Under the pieces are notes generated by a model. It was given only the letters and a program-made list of their open reading frames with translations. It was not told where the DNA came from and searched no databases. A stretch of 64,000 nt of DNA from assembly GCF_014643915.1 (NCBI RefSeq), contig NZ_BMKE01000001.1, positions 186,001 through 250,000 of the forward strand. Direction: 5' to 3'. The translations under genes were made by a program, and so were the position numbers. This DNA comes from Oceanisphaera marina. GTDB taxonomy: Bacteria > Pseudomonadota > Gammaproteobacteria > Enterobacterales > Aeromonadaceae. Shown here in pieces: positions 34,150-43,687 of the stretch (the first letter of the stretch is position 1; each line of letters starts with the position of its first letter).

Positions 34150-35789
34150 ATGCGTAATCGCAGAGTAGTCCTGCATCGAAGTGAAATTTTTGGAGAGTTC
34201 GACTATATCGTGGTGAGCGCAGGCTCGGCAGGATGTGTGCTGGCCAACCGGCTTACTGAAGATCCGGAGATCAGTGTATTGCTGCTGGAGGCTGGAGGAC
34301 GAGACTGGAACCCCTGGATCCACATTCCCGTCGGTTACTTCAAGACCATGCATAACCCCGCCACCGACTGGTGTTATGTCACAGACCCGGATCAGGGCAT
34401 CAATGGACGACAGTTGCAGTGGCCCAGAGGCAAGGTGCTGGGCGGTTCCAGCTCACTCAACGGCCTGCTGTATATTCGTGGCCAGCATCAAGACTACGAT
34501 GGCTGGGCTGCCATGGGCAACGAAGGCTGGAGTTACCAGGAGGTTCTTCCCTACTTCAAAAAGTCTGAATGCCAGTCCCGGGGCGCGGATGCCTATCACG
34601 GGACCGATGGCCCATTGAAGGTATCCGATCTTCGCCTGCGCAGGGAAATAGCCGAGCGCTTTGTCGAAGCCGCACAACAGATCGGCATCCCCGCCAACCC
34701 GGACGTCAATGGTGAAACACAGGAAGGCGTGAGTTACTTCCAACAAACCGCCCACAAGGGCCTGCGCTGCAGCAGCGCCAAGGCATTCTTGCGCCCGGCG
34801 CTGCAACGTCCCAACCTGACAGTGCTGACCCGTGCCCATACCCGCCGTATCCTGCTGGAAGGCAAACAGGCTACCGGCATCGAATTTGAACATAAAGGCA
34901 AGCGGCTACTGGCCCGGGCAAAACGAGAAGTCGTGCTCAGTGCCGGTGCCATCGGCTCACCGCAAATACTACAATGCTCGGGGATTGGTGAACCTGAGCA
35001 CCTGAAATCAGTAGGCGTCGAGTGCCTGCACCCCCTGCCAGGCGTAGGAGAAAACCTGCAGGATCACCTGCAAATACGTCTGGTATTCAAGACCAGCTGC
35101 AAAACACTCAACGATGAGGTCAATAATCCGGTGAAGAAGCTGGGGGTAGGTATACAGTACTCGGTTTCCAGAACCGGTCCCCTGACGCTGGCCGCCAGCC
35201 AGGTGTGTGTCTTTACCCGGTCTCGGGACGGATTGGATCGGCCGGACATTCAATTCCACATGCAGCCACTTAGTGCCGACAAGCCCGGAGAAGGCGTACA
35301 TCCCTTCTCGGCCTTTACCGCCTCCGTGTGTCAACTACGCCCTCATAGCCGAGGCACCGTCAAGATCCGTAGCGCCGATCCTCATGAATATCCTTCCATT
35401 AGGCCAATTATCTTTCGGCAGAGGAAGATCTGCAAGTCGCGGTGAATGCCATCAAGGTAGCCCGGCGCCTTGCCGAAGCCGATGCGCTCAAGTCCGTTAT
35501 CATCGATGAATATGTGCCCGGTCGCCAGTATCAGACCGACGAGCAATTACTGAATGCCGCCCGTCGTTTCAGCCAGACCATTTATCATCCGACCAGTACC
35601 TGCAAGATGGGTAACGATGATATGGCGGTGGTCGACCGCAGGCTGAGAGTTCACGGCATCAAGAGGTTCAGAGTCGCCGATGCCTCGATTATGCCGCAGA
35701 TTGTGTCCGGTAATACCAATGCTCCTTCAATCATGATTGGTGAAAAATGCGCCGATATGATCAAACAGGATCGAGTTCGTGGTTCATAA
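34150..35789 (+). pseudogene. GMC-family FAD oxidoreductase, frameshifted
   Basis: A choline/alcohol dehydrogenase-like flavoenzyme of about 546 residues split by a one-base deletion near 35404. Before it the frame runs from the FAD site through RGKVLGGSSSLNGLLYIRG and AGAIGSPQILQCSGIG to about 35400. After it the missing continuation (NYLSAEEDLQVAVNAIKVARR, then YHPTSTCKMG, RVHGIKRFRVADASIMP and NTNAPSIMIGEK) is intact in the shifted frame. The catalytic His in YHPTSTCKMG is thus lost from the product. The Rossmann motif reads VVSAGSAG instead of VVGAGSAG. The normal start is replaced by a 16-residue N-terminal extension. It is divergent from the TRAP operon and likely once oxidised the imported compound. 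Confidence 0.85.
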
Positions 35790-36064
35790 AATATTGGCAA
35801 TGGTTGCTCTTTAGAGATGGCGGTGCGGCTAAATGCGTTTTCTCTTTCATTGGCTTCATTGGCTGGGGTTTTGCTTGGAATAACCAGGCTCCCCCTCTCG
35901 CCGTGATAAAAGTGCCAAATCGCCCTGTAGCCCGCCCCGCCTCTTTGGCAAAGAAGACTTCGGCGGATCCAGGCATGGAGCGCAAAATCGCGCGAACAAT
36001 CGGCAATGCGCCTGTAAAATACACCGCCCACAGTCTTGCGGGGCGCCGGGCTATTGGCGCTGGT

Positions 36065-38536
36065 TTACACTTTAAACCGCTTTAATCTTAATGCGTTCGC
36101 CACTACAAACACGCTCGACATGGCCATGGCGCCGGCGGCCAGCATGGGTGAGAGCAGGATGCCGTATAACGGGTACAAGACCCCTGCCGCCACCGGGATC
36201 AGACAGGCGTTATAGGCAAAGGCCCAGAATAGATTTTGCCGAATGTTGCTCAGGGTGGCCTGACTAATAGCCAGCGCATTGGGTACCGCCCGCAAGTCGC
36301 CGCCCATCAGCACCACTTCGGCCGCCTCTATCGCAATGTCGGTACCGGTGCCGATGGCCAGGCCCACATCAGCTTCGGCCAGCGCCGGTGCGTCGTTAAT
36401 ACCATCCCCCACAAAGGCCACGGAGCCATGAAGCTTGCGCAAGCGCTGCAAGGCTGCCACCTTGCCGTCGGGCATCACTTCGGCTTCTACTTCATCTATA
36501 CCGAGCTGACGGGCAATCGCCTCGGCGGTATGGCGGTTATCACCGGTGATCATCGCCACTTTCAGCCCAAGATCATGCAAGGCCTTGATGGCGTCGGGTG
36601 TGCCTTCTTTAATGGGATCGGCCACCGCAATAATGGCGGCCAGCTTGCCATCAATGGCGGCATAAAGCGGGCTCTTCCCTTCTTTGGCCAGCTGCTGCGC
36701 CGTGTCACCGAACGCCGCCAGACTGTAGCCCAATTGGCCAAGATAACGATCGGCCCCTACCTCGATTGTTTGACCGTCCACCAGAGCACTTACGCCCAGA
36801 CCGGAGTGCGACTGAAAGTCTTCAGGGCTCGCCAGGGTCAGTTTTCGTTCCTTGGCCGCCGCCACTATGGCCTCGGCTATCGGGTGCTCGGAGTGCTGCT
36901 CTACCGCGGCAATCAGCGCTAGGGCGTCATCTTCAGCAAAGCCCGGCGTCAGCTGTAAATCGGTTAGCTCCGGCTGGCCTTTGGTGAGGGTGCCGGTTTT
37001 ATCCAGCGCCACCACTTTGGTATCGCGCAGGGTTTGCAGCGCCTGACCTTTGCGAAACAACACGCCCAACTCGGCGGCACGCCCGGTGCCCACCATGATG
37101 GAGGTGGGTGTCGCCAGTCCCATGGCACAGGGGCAGGCGATAATCAGCACCGCCACCGCGTTGATCAAGGCAAAGCCGAGTGCCGGAGTGGGTCCCAACC
37201 ACAGCCAGAGCGCAAAGGTTAACGCCGCCGTGGCCATCACCAGCGGCACAAACACCGCCGTTACCTTGTCGACCAGAGCCTGAATGGGTAATTTGGCGCC
37301 CTGGGCTTGCTCAACCATACGAATGATTTGCGCCAATAAGGTGTCTTTGCCGATCTTGGTAGTGGTCACGCTCAAGGCACCATTTTTGTTGATGGTGCCG
37401 CCCACTACCTCGTCACCCTGCTTTTTTTCCACCGGTATCGGCTCGCCGGTGAGCATGGACTCATCTACATAAGAGCTGCCGCTCTGTACCGTGCCATCCA
37501 GCGGTATGCGCTCACCGGGGCGCACCAACAGGCAGTCCCCCACCAGTACCTCGTTCAGGGGCACTTCCTGGCTGCTACCATTGCGTTGCACCCGCGCCGT
37601 GTTGACCTGCAGGCTCAACAAGCGCTGTATGGCCTCACCGGTGCGCCCTTTTGCTCTGGCTTCCAGGAAACGGCCCAGCAGGATCAAGGTGACGATCACC
37701 GCCGCAGCTTCAAAATATACATGCTGGGTGCCGACGGGCAGAATGTGCCCGGCAAACAACACCACCACCGAAAATCCCCATGCCGAGAGACTGCCCAACG
37801 CCACCAAAGAGTTCATATCCGGGGTGGCGCGCAATAACGCAGGAATTCCAAGGCGCAAAAAGCGCCGCCCAGGCCCCAGCAACACCAGGGTGGTGAGCAC
37901 AAACTGTATGCCCCAGTTGAGCGTTTGACCCAGGATCTCTTCAATCCACTGGGCCATACCGGGAATAATATGCGCGCCCATTTCCAGTATGAACACCGGC
38001 AAAGTCAGCGCCAGCGACCAGCCAAAGTCGCGCTTCAGGCTTTGTTGTTCAAGCTCGCGGCGCGCATTATCGTCTTCGCGCTGTGCCGACACCGGCTTGG
38101 CCTGATAGCCGGCTTTTTTAATAGCCGCCACTAACTGGGCTTGATCCACATTGCCCACCAGCGCGCTAACCTGAGCACTTTCTGCCGCCAGGTTCACGCT
38201 GGCCGAGAGCACGCCCGGTAAGCGTTGCAGCGCTTTTTCAACCCGGCCCACGCACGAAGCACAGCTCATGCCGATAATGCTGAGCTCAAACTGTTCGCTG
38301 CGGGTGGAGTAACCGGCCTTGGTGAGGGTGTCTGTTAATACGGTAAGTGAGGTGTCAGTAGTCAGACTCACTTCGGCCTTTTCACTCGCCAGATTCACGT
38401 TGGCCGCCGTCACGCCAGGCGTGTTCAGCAAGGCTTGCTCAACGCGGCGCACGCAAGAGGCGCAGCTCATGCCGCTGATAGGCAGCTGTACCTGTTGCTG
38501 GTCGGCAGAGGTAGGGGAAGTATGTGTACTGGTCAT
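36065..38536 (-). CDS. copA: Cu(I)-translocating P-type ATPase CopA
   Basis: An 823-residue inner-membrane copper exporter. Two N-terminal metal-binding domains carry GMSCASC (Cys 25/28 and 92/95). Eight membrane helices include the ion-binding CPC motif (C468-P-C470). The actuator TGEP loop is at about 364-366 (MLTGEPIPV), the phosphorylation motif DKTGTLT starts at D512, and the hinge is [20 protein letters not shown]. The final helices end [13 protein letters not shown]. The order GMSCASC-CPC and the cueR neighbour indicate monovalent copper (or silver) rather than Zn/Cd. The gene is preceded by a CueR-type promoter. Confidence 0.96.
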   Translation of the reverse strand: MTSTHTSPTSADQQQVQLPISGMSCASCVRRVEQALLNTPGVTAANVNLASEKAEVSLTTDTSLTVLTDTLTKAGYSTRSEQFELSIIGMSCASCVGRVEKALQRLPGVLSASVNLAAESAQVSALVGNVDQAQLVAAIKKAGYQAKPVSAQREDDNARRELEQQSLKRDFGWSLALTLPVFILEMGAHIIPGMAQWIEEILGQTLNWGIQFVLTTLVLLGPGRRFLRLGIPALLRATPDMNSLVALGSLSAWGFSVVVLFAGHILPVGTQHVYFEAAAVIVTLILLGRFLEARAKGRTGEAIQRLLSLQVNTARVQRNGSSQEVPLNEVLVGDCLLVRPGERIPLDGTVQSGSSYVDESMLTGEPIPVEKKQGDEVVGGTINKNGALSVTTTKIGKDTLLAQIIRMVEQAQGAKLPIQALVDKVTAVFVPLVMATAALTFALWLWLGPTPALGFALINAVAVLIIACPCAMGLATPTSIMVGTGRAAELGVLFRKGQALQTLRDTKVVALDKTGTLTKGQPELTDLQLTPGFAEDDALALIAAVEQHSEHPIAEAIVAAAKERKLTLASPEDFQSHSGLGVSALVDGQTIEVGADRYLGQLGYSLAAFGDTAQQLAKEGKSPLYAAIDGKLAAIIAVADPIKEGTPDAIKALHDLGLKVAMITGDNRHTAEAIARQLGIDEVEAEVMPDGKVAALQRLRKLHGSVAFVGDGINDAPALAEADVGLAIGTGTDIAIEAAEVVLMGGDLRAVPNALAISQATLSNIRQNLFWAFAYNACLIPVAAGVLYPLYGILLSPMLAAGAMAMSSVFVVANALRLKRFKV

Positions 38537-38567
38537 CAGTCGGCTCCTCGATGGGATTCATGACTTC

Positions 38568-38598
38568 AGCTTAAAGCTTGCCACAGGGGAAAGGTCAA
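38568..38598 (-). promoter_or_regulatory. CueR-type promoter of copA
   Basis: On the minus strand TTGACC, a 19-base spacer and TAAGCT surround a CueR-like dyad (ACCTTTCCCCTGTGGCAAGCT). The overlong spacer is the hallmark of MerR-family activated promoters. It lies about 32 bases upstream of copA. Confidence 0.85.
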
Positions 38599-38734
38599 GC
38601 CTTTTGCACAGTTGTAGGCGATGCGACCGCTGCGCAATACCGCGAAGCGGCATCTTTGCTTCGATATTTCCTATCTCGCCGTATGGTCTTGAACCCGAGC
38701 GACTACAGGAGAGGGGGGTGGCTGGGCGCTATAT

Positions 38735-38758
38735 CCCTATTCCCTATTCCCATTTCCC
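38735..38758 (-). repeat. AATAGGG heptamer array, short copy
   Basis: Two perfect and one degenerate unit (minus strand GGGAAAT GGGAATA GGGAATA GGG), starting 27 bases after the cueR stop on the cueR sense strand. The same heptamer forms longer arrays at 53534 and 58599. Confidence 0.75.
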
Positions 38759-38784
38759 GTTTGTTATTGGTTTTCTGCGGCGGT

Positions 38785-39177
38785 TCACCTTTTCCGAGAT
38801 AATTGTTCAAGGATGGCACAGGCTGGGCCTTCATCACCGGGGCAGGCACTAATCATTTGCTGCAGCGTGGCTTGCATGGCCGCCAACTCGCGCATCTTGT
38901 GCTCCACCTCGTGCAGATGCTGCTGTGCCACCTGCTTGACCGCACGGCTGGGCCGCGCCGGGTCTTGCCACAGGCTCAGCAATTCATCGATCTGGGCAAT
39001 CGAAAACCCCAGCACTCGCGCCTGGCGAATAAATTTCAGTACTTCAATGTTTTGCGCATCATACTGACGATAGCCAGCCGCGGTGCGCGCGGCAGGTTTG
39101 AGCAATTTTATCTGTTCGTAATGGCGGATCATCTTGGCCGACAAGCCGCTTAATGTTGCCGCCTCACCTATATTCAT
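38785..39177 (-). CDS. cueR: Copper efflux regulator CueR
   Basis: A 130-residue MerR-family activator. The N-terminal HTH (MNIGEAATLSGLSAKMIRHYEQIKLLKPAARTAAGYRQYDAQNIEVLKFIRQARVLGFSI) is followed by a dimerisation helix and a metal loop with Cys112 and Cys120 (ACPGDEGPACAI), the exact positions of the Cu(I)-binding pair in E. coli CueR. The start MNIGEAA is family-typical; the upstream in-frame codons were dropped. It lies upstream of copA on the same strand, and CueR-type sites precede copA and copZ. A short G-rich heptamer repeat follows its stop codon. Confidence 0.94.
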   Translation of the reverse strand: MNIGEAATLSGLSAKMIRHYEQIKLLKPAARTAAGYRQYDAQNIEVLKFIRQARVLGFSIAQIDELLSLWQDPARPSRAVKQVAQQHLHEVEHKMRELAAMQATLQQMISACPGDEGPACAILEQLSRKR

Positions 39178-39260
39178 CTCATTCCCTGCTATGTAACTCA
39201 TTGAAGAGAGTACGTTTAGTGATGTGAGTACCATGGCAAAAGTGACCTTAAAAGCTATCT

Positions 39261-39407
39261 CGCCACGGAATCCATAGAACCCACGAAAAAAACATTAAGA
39301 AAAAATTGAGCTTAAGAAAACATCTTATTGGTCAACTCTTACTAAGGGTATGTACTTTCGCTCTGGTCTTGTCGCTCTAGTTCTGTGGGTTCCGTGGATT
39401 GCGTGGC
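39261..39407. repeat. Inverted-repeat element between cueR and copZ
   Basis: CGCCACGGAATCCATAGAAC at 39261 is mirrored by GTGGGTTCCGTGGATTGCGT at 39384 (about 24 bp, four mismatches). The 98 bases in between are AT-rich and gene-free. TGTACTTTCGCT is also repeated directly at about 39350 and 39413. It looks like a small non-autonomous or intergenic repeat. Confidence 0.6.
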
Positions 39408-39425
39408 AAAAATGTACTTTCGCTT

Positions 39426-39626
39426 TTAGTCGCTTTGCTTTGGCGGGTAGCCGGCGGCGGTTAGTGCGTTCACCAACTGTTGCGGGGTGCAACGGCTGTT
39501 CACGGTAATGGTGTGATTCAGCAAATCAAACTCGATTTCACAATCGGAGTCCACTGCCGTTAACGCCTCGTTGATTACCCCCACACAGTGGCCACAGGTC
39601 ATGTCGGGCAGCATAAATTCAGTCAT
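39426..39626 (-). CDS. copZ: Copper chaperone CopZ (heavy-metal-associated domain)
   Basis: A 66-residue single HMA-domain protein with the metal-binding MTCGHC motif (Cys11, Cys14) and a ferredoxin-like pattern ending LVNALTAAGYPPKQ. It carries Cu(I) in the cytosol, probably to CopA and CueR. The ATG is preceded by AAGGAAACCAAC. A CueR-type promoter lies about 80 bases upstream, reaching into the 3' end of the NCS2 permease gene. So copA, cueR and copZ form a small copper regulon even though copZ is separated from cueR by an inverted-repeat element. Confidence 0.9.
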   Translation of the reverse strand: MTEFMLPDMTCGHCVGVINEALTAVDSDCEIEFDLLNHTITVNSRCTPQQLVNALTAAGYPPKQSD

Positions 39627-39707
39627 GTTGGTTTCCTTATTCAGGCGCCTTTGGCGCCAGGGTAATTAATGGATGTCCAGTATCGCCTCTCGGTTTCGGC
39701 TGGCTGC

Positions 39708-39738
39708 ATTATCAGGCTTACCATGCTGGCAAGGTCAA
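39708..39738 (-). promoter_or_regulatory. CueR-type promoter of copZ
   Basis: On the minus strand TTGACC, 19 bases, GATAAT, with the dyad ACCTTGCCAGCATGGTAAGC. The upstream end overlaps the stop codon of the permease gene at 39735. Confidence 0.83.
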
Positions 39739-41018
39739 GCGGTTTTACGCCACAGCTGCTCCATAGCCAGAGCAATCAGGGTGCCGGTCAGCAAGCCATT
39801 GCCCAGCAGGTATTGCGCCAGCCCCGGCCAGTCACGATACAGCTCGGTCGGCAGAAACATACAACCAACGCCAAGCAGCATGGTCACGCCTAAAATAGTC
39901 CCGGCTCTTTGGTCTAACGGATACTTGGTCAACAGCTGAAAGGCCAGCATCACCAGCTTGATAAAGGTCGCCAGCAAGGCGGCATTGGCCACTGGTGCCG
40001 GTAATAGCGATAAAAAACCCACCGCTGCCGGAAACAGGCTGACCAGCGCCAGACAAATACACGCCAGCATGAAAGGACCACGTCTTTTATCACCGGTAAG
40101 CTGGATAAAGCCTGCCGTCACCGGCAAAGGCACCACGGCAATGGTGGCCAGGCCGCCAGCCATAAGGTGGCTGATGCCCGATGCCCAGCTGCTGCGATTC
40201 AGCGCCTGCTTCATGTCGGATTGCTCTTCATCGACGACCGAGGAAATAGCTGTAATAGCCGCCACCTGATTCGAGATCAATAACAACGAAAACAGCACAG
40301 CGACCACCAGCATGCCCATATCGAGTCGTGGCCAGCCAAAGACAAAGATTGCCGGCCACTGCACGCCAGAGGCGGTGTCAGGCAAGGTAGAGGCACTGAG
40401 TCCGAATAGGGTAAAGGCGCCCCAGCCCAGCACTATACCCACCAGCACCGCATAGGTGCGCACCACGGCATGGCGACTGAACGAGCACAATAACACGCCG
40501 ATAAACACCAGCAGACCAATCGCGGCCACCGGCATGGTCATTACGCCACTGCGCGGATCGGTGACCATGCCGCGCACAAACACCCCCGACAGCTGGATCA
40601 CCAGCAACAACATAAAGCAGCCCGTCACCAGCGGCGTGAACAAGAACAGCAAGCGATGGGTTTGTCTTGCCAGACCCAGCACCAGCATAATAGCTCCCGC
40701 CACCAATACCCCGCCGGCCAGCAAACGCAGGATCTCGCCGCCCTCATACCCCTGAGCCCGGCCAATGTAGGCCATCACCACAAACACGATCGCCCAGGAT
40801 CCCGCCGGGCCGTCGGCCACCGGATAACGGTGCCCCACAGCCACTTGCAGTAAAGAACTCAGACCCACCAGCATCAGGGTGCGCTGCATCAGACCGGCAA
40901 TGTCTGCGCTTTCCAGCCCAAACGCCTGTCCCAGCACGATGGGCAGCGCCAGGGCATTGGCCAGTAAAAAAATAAACCACTGGCTGACACTTAATCCCCA
41001 GCCAAAACGAGATTGCAT
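39735..41018 (-). CDS. NCS2-family nucleobase (uracil/xanthine) permease
   Basis: A 427-residue inner-membrane protein with about 12-14 helices. Its fold follows the nucleobase-ascorbate family: SVSQWFIFLLANALALPIVLGQAFGL, VADGPAGSWAIVFVVMAYIG, LISNQVAAITAISSVVDEE and GGLATIAVVPLPVTAGFIQLTGDKRRGPFMLACICLALVSLFP. The SNQVAA and GGxAT stretches replace the usual QNxGxxxxT motif region, so the exact substrate (uracil, xanthine or other purine) is uncertain. ATG 41018 has a GGAGTTAGGT ribosome site and was preferred to a start 16 codons upstream. It lies between copper and zinc regulators without an obvious functional link. Confidence 0.78.
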   Translation of the reverse strand: MQSRFGWGLSVSQWFIFLLANALALPIVLGQAFGLESADIAGLMQRTLMLVGLSSLLQVAVGHRYPVADGPAGSWAIVFVVMAYIGRAQGYEGGEILRLLAGGVLVAGAIMLVLGLARQTHRLLFLFTPLVTGCFMLLLVIQLSGVFVRGMVTDPRSGVMTMPVAAIGLLVFIGVLLCSFSRHAVVRTYAVLVGIVLGWGAFTLFGLSASTLPDTASGVQWPAIFVFGWPRLDMGMLVVAVLFSLLLISNQVAAITAISSVVDEEQSDMKQALNRSSWASGISHLMAGGLATIAVVPLPVTAGFIQLTGDKRRGPFMLACICLALVSLFPAAVGFLSLLPAPVANAALLATFIKLVMLAFQLLTKYPLDQRAGTILGVTMLLGVGCMFLPTELYRDWPGLAQYLLGNGLLTGTLIALAMEQLWRKTA

Positions 41019-41229
41019 ACCTAACTCCAGCCTTTCGGCAGCGGTGAGCTGACAGCCTTGAACCATCAGTCGGAAATAAACACTAAGCCCTTCGGGGCGC
41101 TGTAAGCTGTGAGCGGCCAGTTAACAACCAACAGCATAAACACGTTACGTTGTGCGCCGTCAGTAATAAGTGAACACCAGGTTCTTTGAATTGTGGTTGA
41201 ACTGTTCGCTGACGGCTGATAGCTCCGCA

Positions 41230-41658
41230 TTAGCGGGCGTTATTGCCGGCGGCCAGTTGCTTGCCATCCAGCGCTTCCAGAATGGAGCAATGTTCGGCAC
41301 TTTCCAGGCCACCGCAACAGGCATCGGAGAGCTGTTTAAGCGACTGACGAAACTGCTCCAGCTCGGCAATGCGCTCGGATACATCCTGAATTTTTGCATC
41401 GGCCACCGCTTTTACCTCACGACAGGTCACCTGACAACTACTTACCCGCAGCGACAACAGCTCGTCAATTTCTTTCAAGGTAAATCCCACCCGCTTGCTG
41501 CGCAGAATAAAATGCAGCCGGCGTTTATCTTCCTCGTTATACAAACGGTATCCGGCAGGGCTACGCAGACTAGGCGAAAGCAGACCTTCCTTTTCATAAA
41601 AACGCAGCGTATCGGCTTTTACGCCAAAGTGCTTTGCCAATTCACCAATTCGAAACAT
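41230..41658 (-). CDS. zntR: Zn(II)-responsive transcriptional regulator ZntR
   Basis: A 142-residue MerR-family protein (MFRIGELAKHFGVKADTLRFYEKEGLLSPSLRSPAGYRLYNEEDKRRLHFILRSKRVGFTLKEIDELL). The metal-site cysteines fall at 79, 114, 115 and 124, the same positions as in E. coli ZntR. Cys75 is also present, and Glu replaces the His at 119 while a His lies at 123. This supports zinc (or Zn/Cd/Pb) sensing. No zntA exporter gene is in the window, so its target is elsewhere. The gene stands alone, convergent to nothing and upstream of the NCS2 gene on the same strand. Confidence 0.9.
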   Translation of the reverse strand: MFRIGELAKHFGVKADTLRFYEKEGLLSPSLRSPAGYRLYNEEDKRRLHFILRSKRVGFTLKEIDELLSLRVSSCQVTCREVKAVADAKIQDVSERIAELEQFRQSLKQLSDACCGGLESAEHCSILEALDGKQLAAGNNAR

Positions 41659-41780
41659 TCATTATTCTCCAGCCAGGGCCAACAGACCCTAATCAAATCC
41701 AATCCCCGGGGTTGTTACACTTGAAAACTCTTGACACTAAAACAAATAGTCACACAAGCCGGGGCAAAATAAAGTAGAAT

Positions 41781-41850
41781 ACGCCGCCTCTGTTCTGGCG
41801 TACCAGGCGGTTTGGTAAAGTCGACGCTCATTCGCCGATTTTACCAAACC
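41781..41850 (+). promoter_or_regulatory. Structured 5' leader of purH
   Basis: A 15-bp hairpin (GGTTTGGTAAAGTCG at 41809 with CGATTTTACCAAACC at 41836, loop of 12) ends 31 bases before the purH ATG. Two overlapping smaller stems (ACGCC/GGCGT at 41781/41797; CCGCCT/AGGCGG at 41784/41805) would compete with each other and with the main stem. This suggests a leader with alternative folds. It does not match the ZTP riboswitch or a PurR box. Confidence 0.6.
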
Positions 41851-41881
41851 CCCCGATTGATCGTTAAAGGAACGAGAACCC

Positions 41882-43465
41882 ATGGAAACTGCTCGACCCA
41901 TTCGCCGTGCTCTGCTGAGTGTGTCTGACAAAGCCGGCATCGTCGCTTTTGCACAAGGCCTCAACGCCCGCGGTGTAGAACTGCTGTCTACCGGTGGCAC
42001 CGCACGTTTGCTGGCCGAACAAGGCTTGCCCGTCACCGAAGTATCCGATTATACCGGTTTTCCGGAAATGATGGATGGCCGCGTTAAAACCCTGCACCCC
42101 AAGGTTCATGGCGGTATTCTTGGCCGTCGCGGCAAAGATGATGCCATTATGGCCGAGCACGCCATTGCGCCCATCGACATGGTCGTGGTTAACCTCTACC
42201 CGTTCGCCAATACCGTCGCCAACGCCGATTGCAGCCTCGAAGATGCCATCGAAAACATCGACATTGGTGGACCGACAATGGTACGTGCCGCCGCCAAAAA
42301 CCACAACGATGTGGCCATAGTGGTAAATGCCGGTGATTACGACCGCTTGCTGGCTGAAATGGACACAGGTAACAACAGCCTGACTCAGGCGACACGTTTC
42401 GATCTCGCCATTGCCGCTTTCGAGCACACCGCCCAGTACGATGGCATGATTGCCAACTACTTTGGCACCATGGTGCCGGCCTATCACGCCGCCAGCAAAG
42501 ACTCCGCCTTCCCGCGTACCATCAATTACCAGTTCACCAAGAAGCAGGATCTGCGCTACGGCGAAAACAGCCATCAGAACGCCGCTTTCTACGTGGAAAA
42601 CAATATTGATGAAGCCTCCGTTGCTACGGCGACTCAGCTGCAAGGCAAAGAGCTGTCGTTCAACAACATCAATGACACCGACACCGCTCTGGAATGCGTG
42701 AAGGAATTCGACGTTCCCGCCTGTGTGATCGTCAAGCACGCCAACCCGTGTGGTGTAGCGCTAGGCGATAACCTGCTGGAAGCCTACGATCGTGCCTATC
42801 AAACCGATCCTACTTCGGCCTTTGGCGGCATTATTGCCTTTAACCGCGAGCTGGACGAAGCCACGGCCAAGGCCATTGTTGAGCGCCAGTTTGTGGAAGT
42901 GATTATCGCGCCCAGCATCTCCGACGCCGCCAAGGCGACCGTAGCCGACAAGAAAAACGTACGTCTGCTGGAATGTGGTCAATGGGCTGCCAAAACTCAG
43001 GGCCGTGACATCAAGCGCGTAAACGGCGGTATTCTGGTGCAGGATCGGGATCAGGGCATGATCGATCTCGACGATGTTAAAGTGGTCAGCAAGCGCCAGC
43101 CAAGCGACGCCGAGCTGCAAGACTTGCTGTTCTGCTGGAAAGTGGCCAAGTACGTTAAATCCAACGCCATCGTGTATGCCAAAGGCGCACAAACCATAGG
43201 CGTGGGCGCGGGCCAGATGAGCCGGGTTTATTCAGCCAAAATTGCCGGTATCAAGGCCGCCGATGAAGGTCTGCAGGTGGAAGGTTCGGTGATGGCATCC
43301 GATGCCTTCTTCCCGTTCCGTGACGGCATCGATGCCGCTGCCGCCGCCGGTATCAGCTGTGTGATCCAGCCCGGTGGCTCTATGCGGGATGACGAAGTGA
43401 TTCAGGCTGCGGACGAGCATGGCATGACCATGGTGTTCACCGGCATGCGCCACTTCCGCCACTGA
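41882..43465 (+). CDS. purH: Bifunctional AICAR formyltransferase / IMP cyclohydrolase PurH
   Basis: A 527-residue enzyme for the last two steps of IMP synthesis. The N-terminal MGS-like IMP cyclohydrolase domain reads [73 protein letters not shown]. The formyltransferase domain includes [15 protein letters not shown], the catalytic KHANPCG (285-291) and [17 protein letters not shown], and ends in [31 protein letters not shown]. Length and ends match the E. coli enzyme. It follows a structured leader, with AAAGGAACGAG as ribosome site. purD lies 220 bases downstream, as in the purHD operon of many relatives, but an intergenic repeat intervenes. Confidence 0.97.
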   Translation: METARPIRRALLSVSDKAGIVAFAQGLNARGVELLSTGGTARLLAEQGLPVTEVSDYTGFPEMMDGRVKTLHPKVHGGILGRRGKDDAIMAEHAIAPIDMVVVNLYPFANTVANADCSLEDAIENIDIGGPTMVRAAAKNHNDVAIVVNAGDYDRLLAEMDTGNNSLTQATRFDLAIAAFEHTAQYDGMIANYFGTMVPAYHAASKDSAFPRTINYQFTKKQDLRYGENSHQNAAFYVENNIDEASVATATQLQGKELSFNNINDTDTALECVKEFDVPACVIVKHANPCGVALGDNLLEAYDRAYQTDPTSAFGGIIAFNRELDEATAKAIVERQFVEVIIAPSISDAAKATVADKKNVRLLECGQWAAKTQGRDIKRVNGGILVQDRDQGMIDLDDVKVVSKRQPSDAELQDLLFCWKVAKYVKSNAIVYAKGAQTIGVGAGQMSRVYSAKIAGIKAADEGLQVEGSVMASDAFFPFRDGIDAAAAAGISCVIQPGGSMRDDEVIQAADEHGMTMVFTGMRHFRH

Positions 43466-43507
43466 TAAGAAACTAGGGGCGGTGTTATTGAACGCTGGGT
43501 AGCTATC

Positions 43508-43610
43508 GGGACAGGGGGAATCTCACGCCGACACGCCATGAACCCTCCATGGGGGCTCGAAATGCCATCCATGGCATTTCATGGTCGGCTTAGAGACTGC
43601 CCCCTATCCC
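43508..43610 (+). repeat. Palindromic intergenic repeat, copy 3 (between purH and purD)
   Basis: Outer arms GGGACAGGGGGAATCTC / GAGACTGCCCCCTATCCC and inner palindromes CCTCCATGGGGG and AAATGCCATCCATGGCATTT, then CATGGTCGGCTTAG. The block order is the same as at 2706-2806. Confidence 0.8.
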
Positions 43611-43687
43611 TCCCTAACCGGCTGAATGGCATTTTGCAGACCCGTAGTTTCCTTCATTTGCTTTATAGGTTTTGAGGAACAAAATTG

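Noticed and set aside
35651-36064. Several overlapping frames on both strands after the GMC pseudogene
   Set aside because: They overlap the real 3' end of the GMC gene or low-information sequence, and none shows domain features.
41781-41881. ZTP (pfl) riboswitch before purH
   Set aside because: The conserved pfl sequence blocks are not visible; only simple hairpins are seen.
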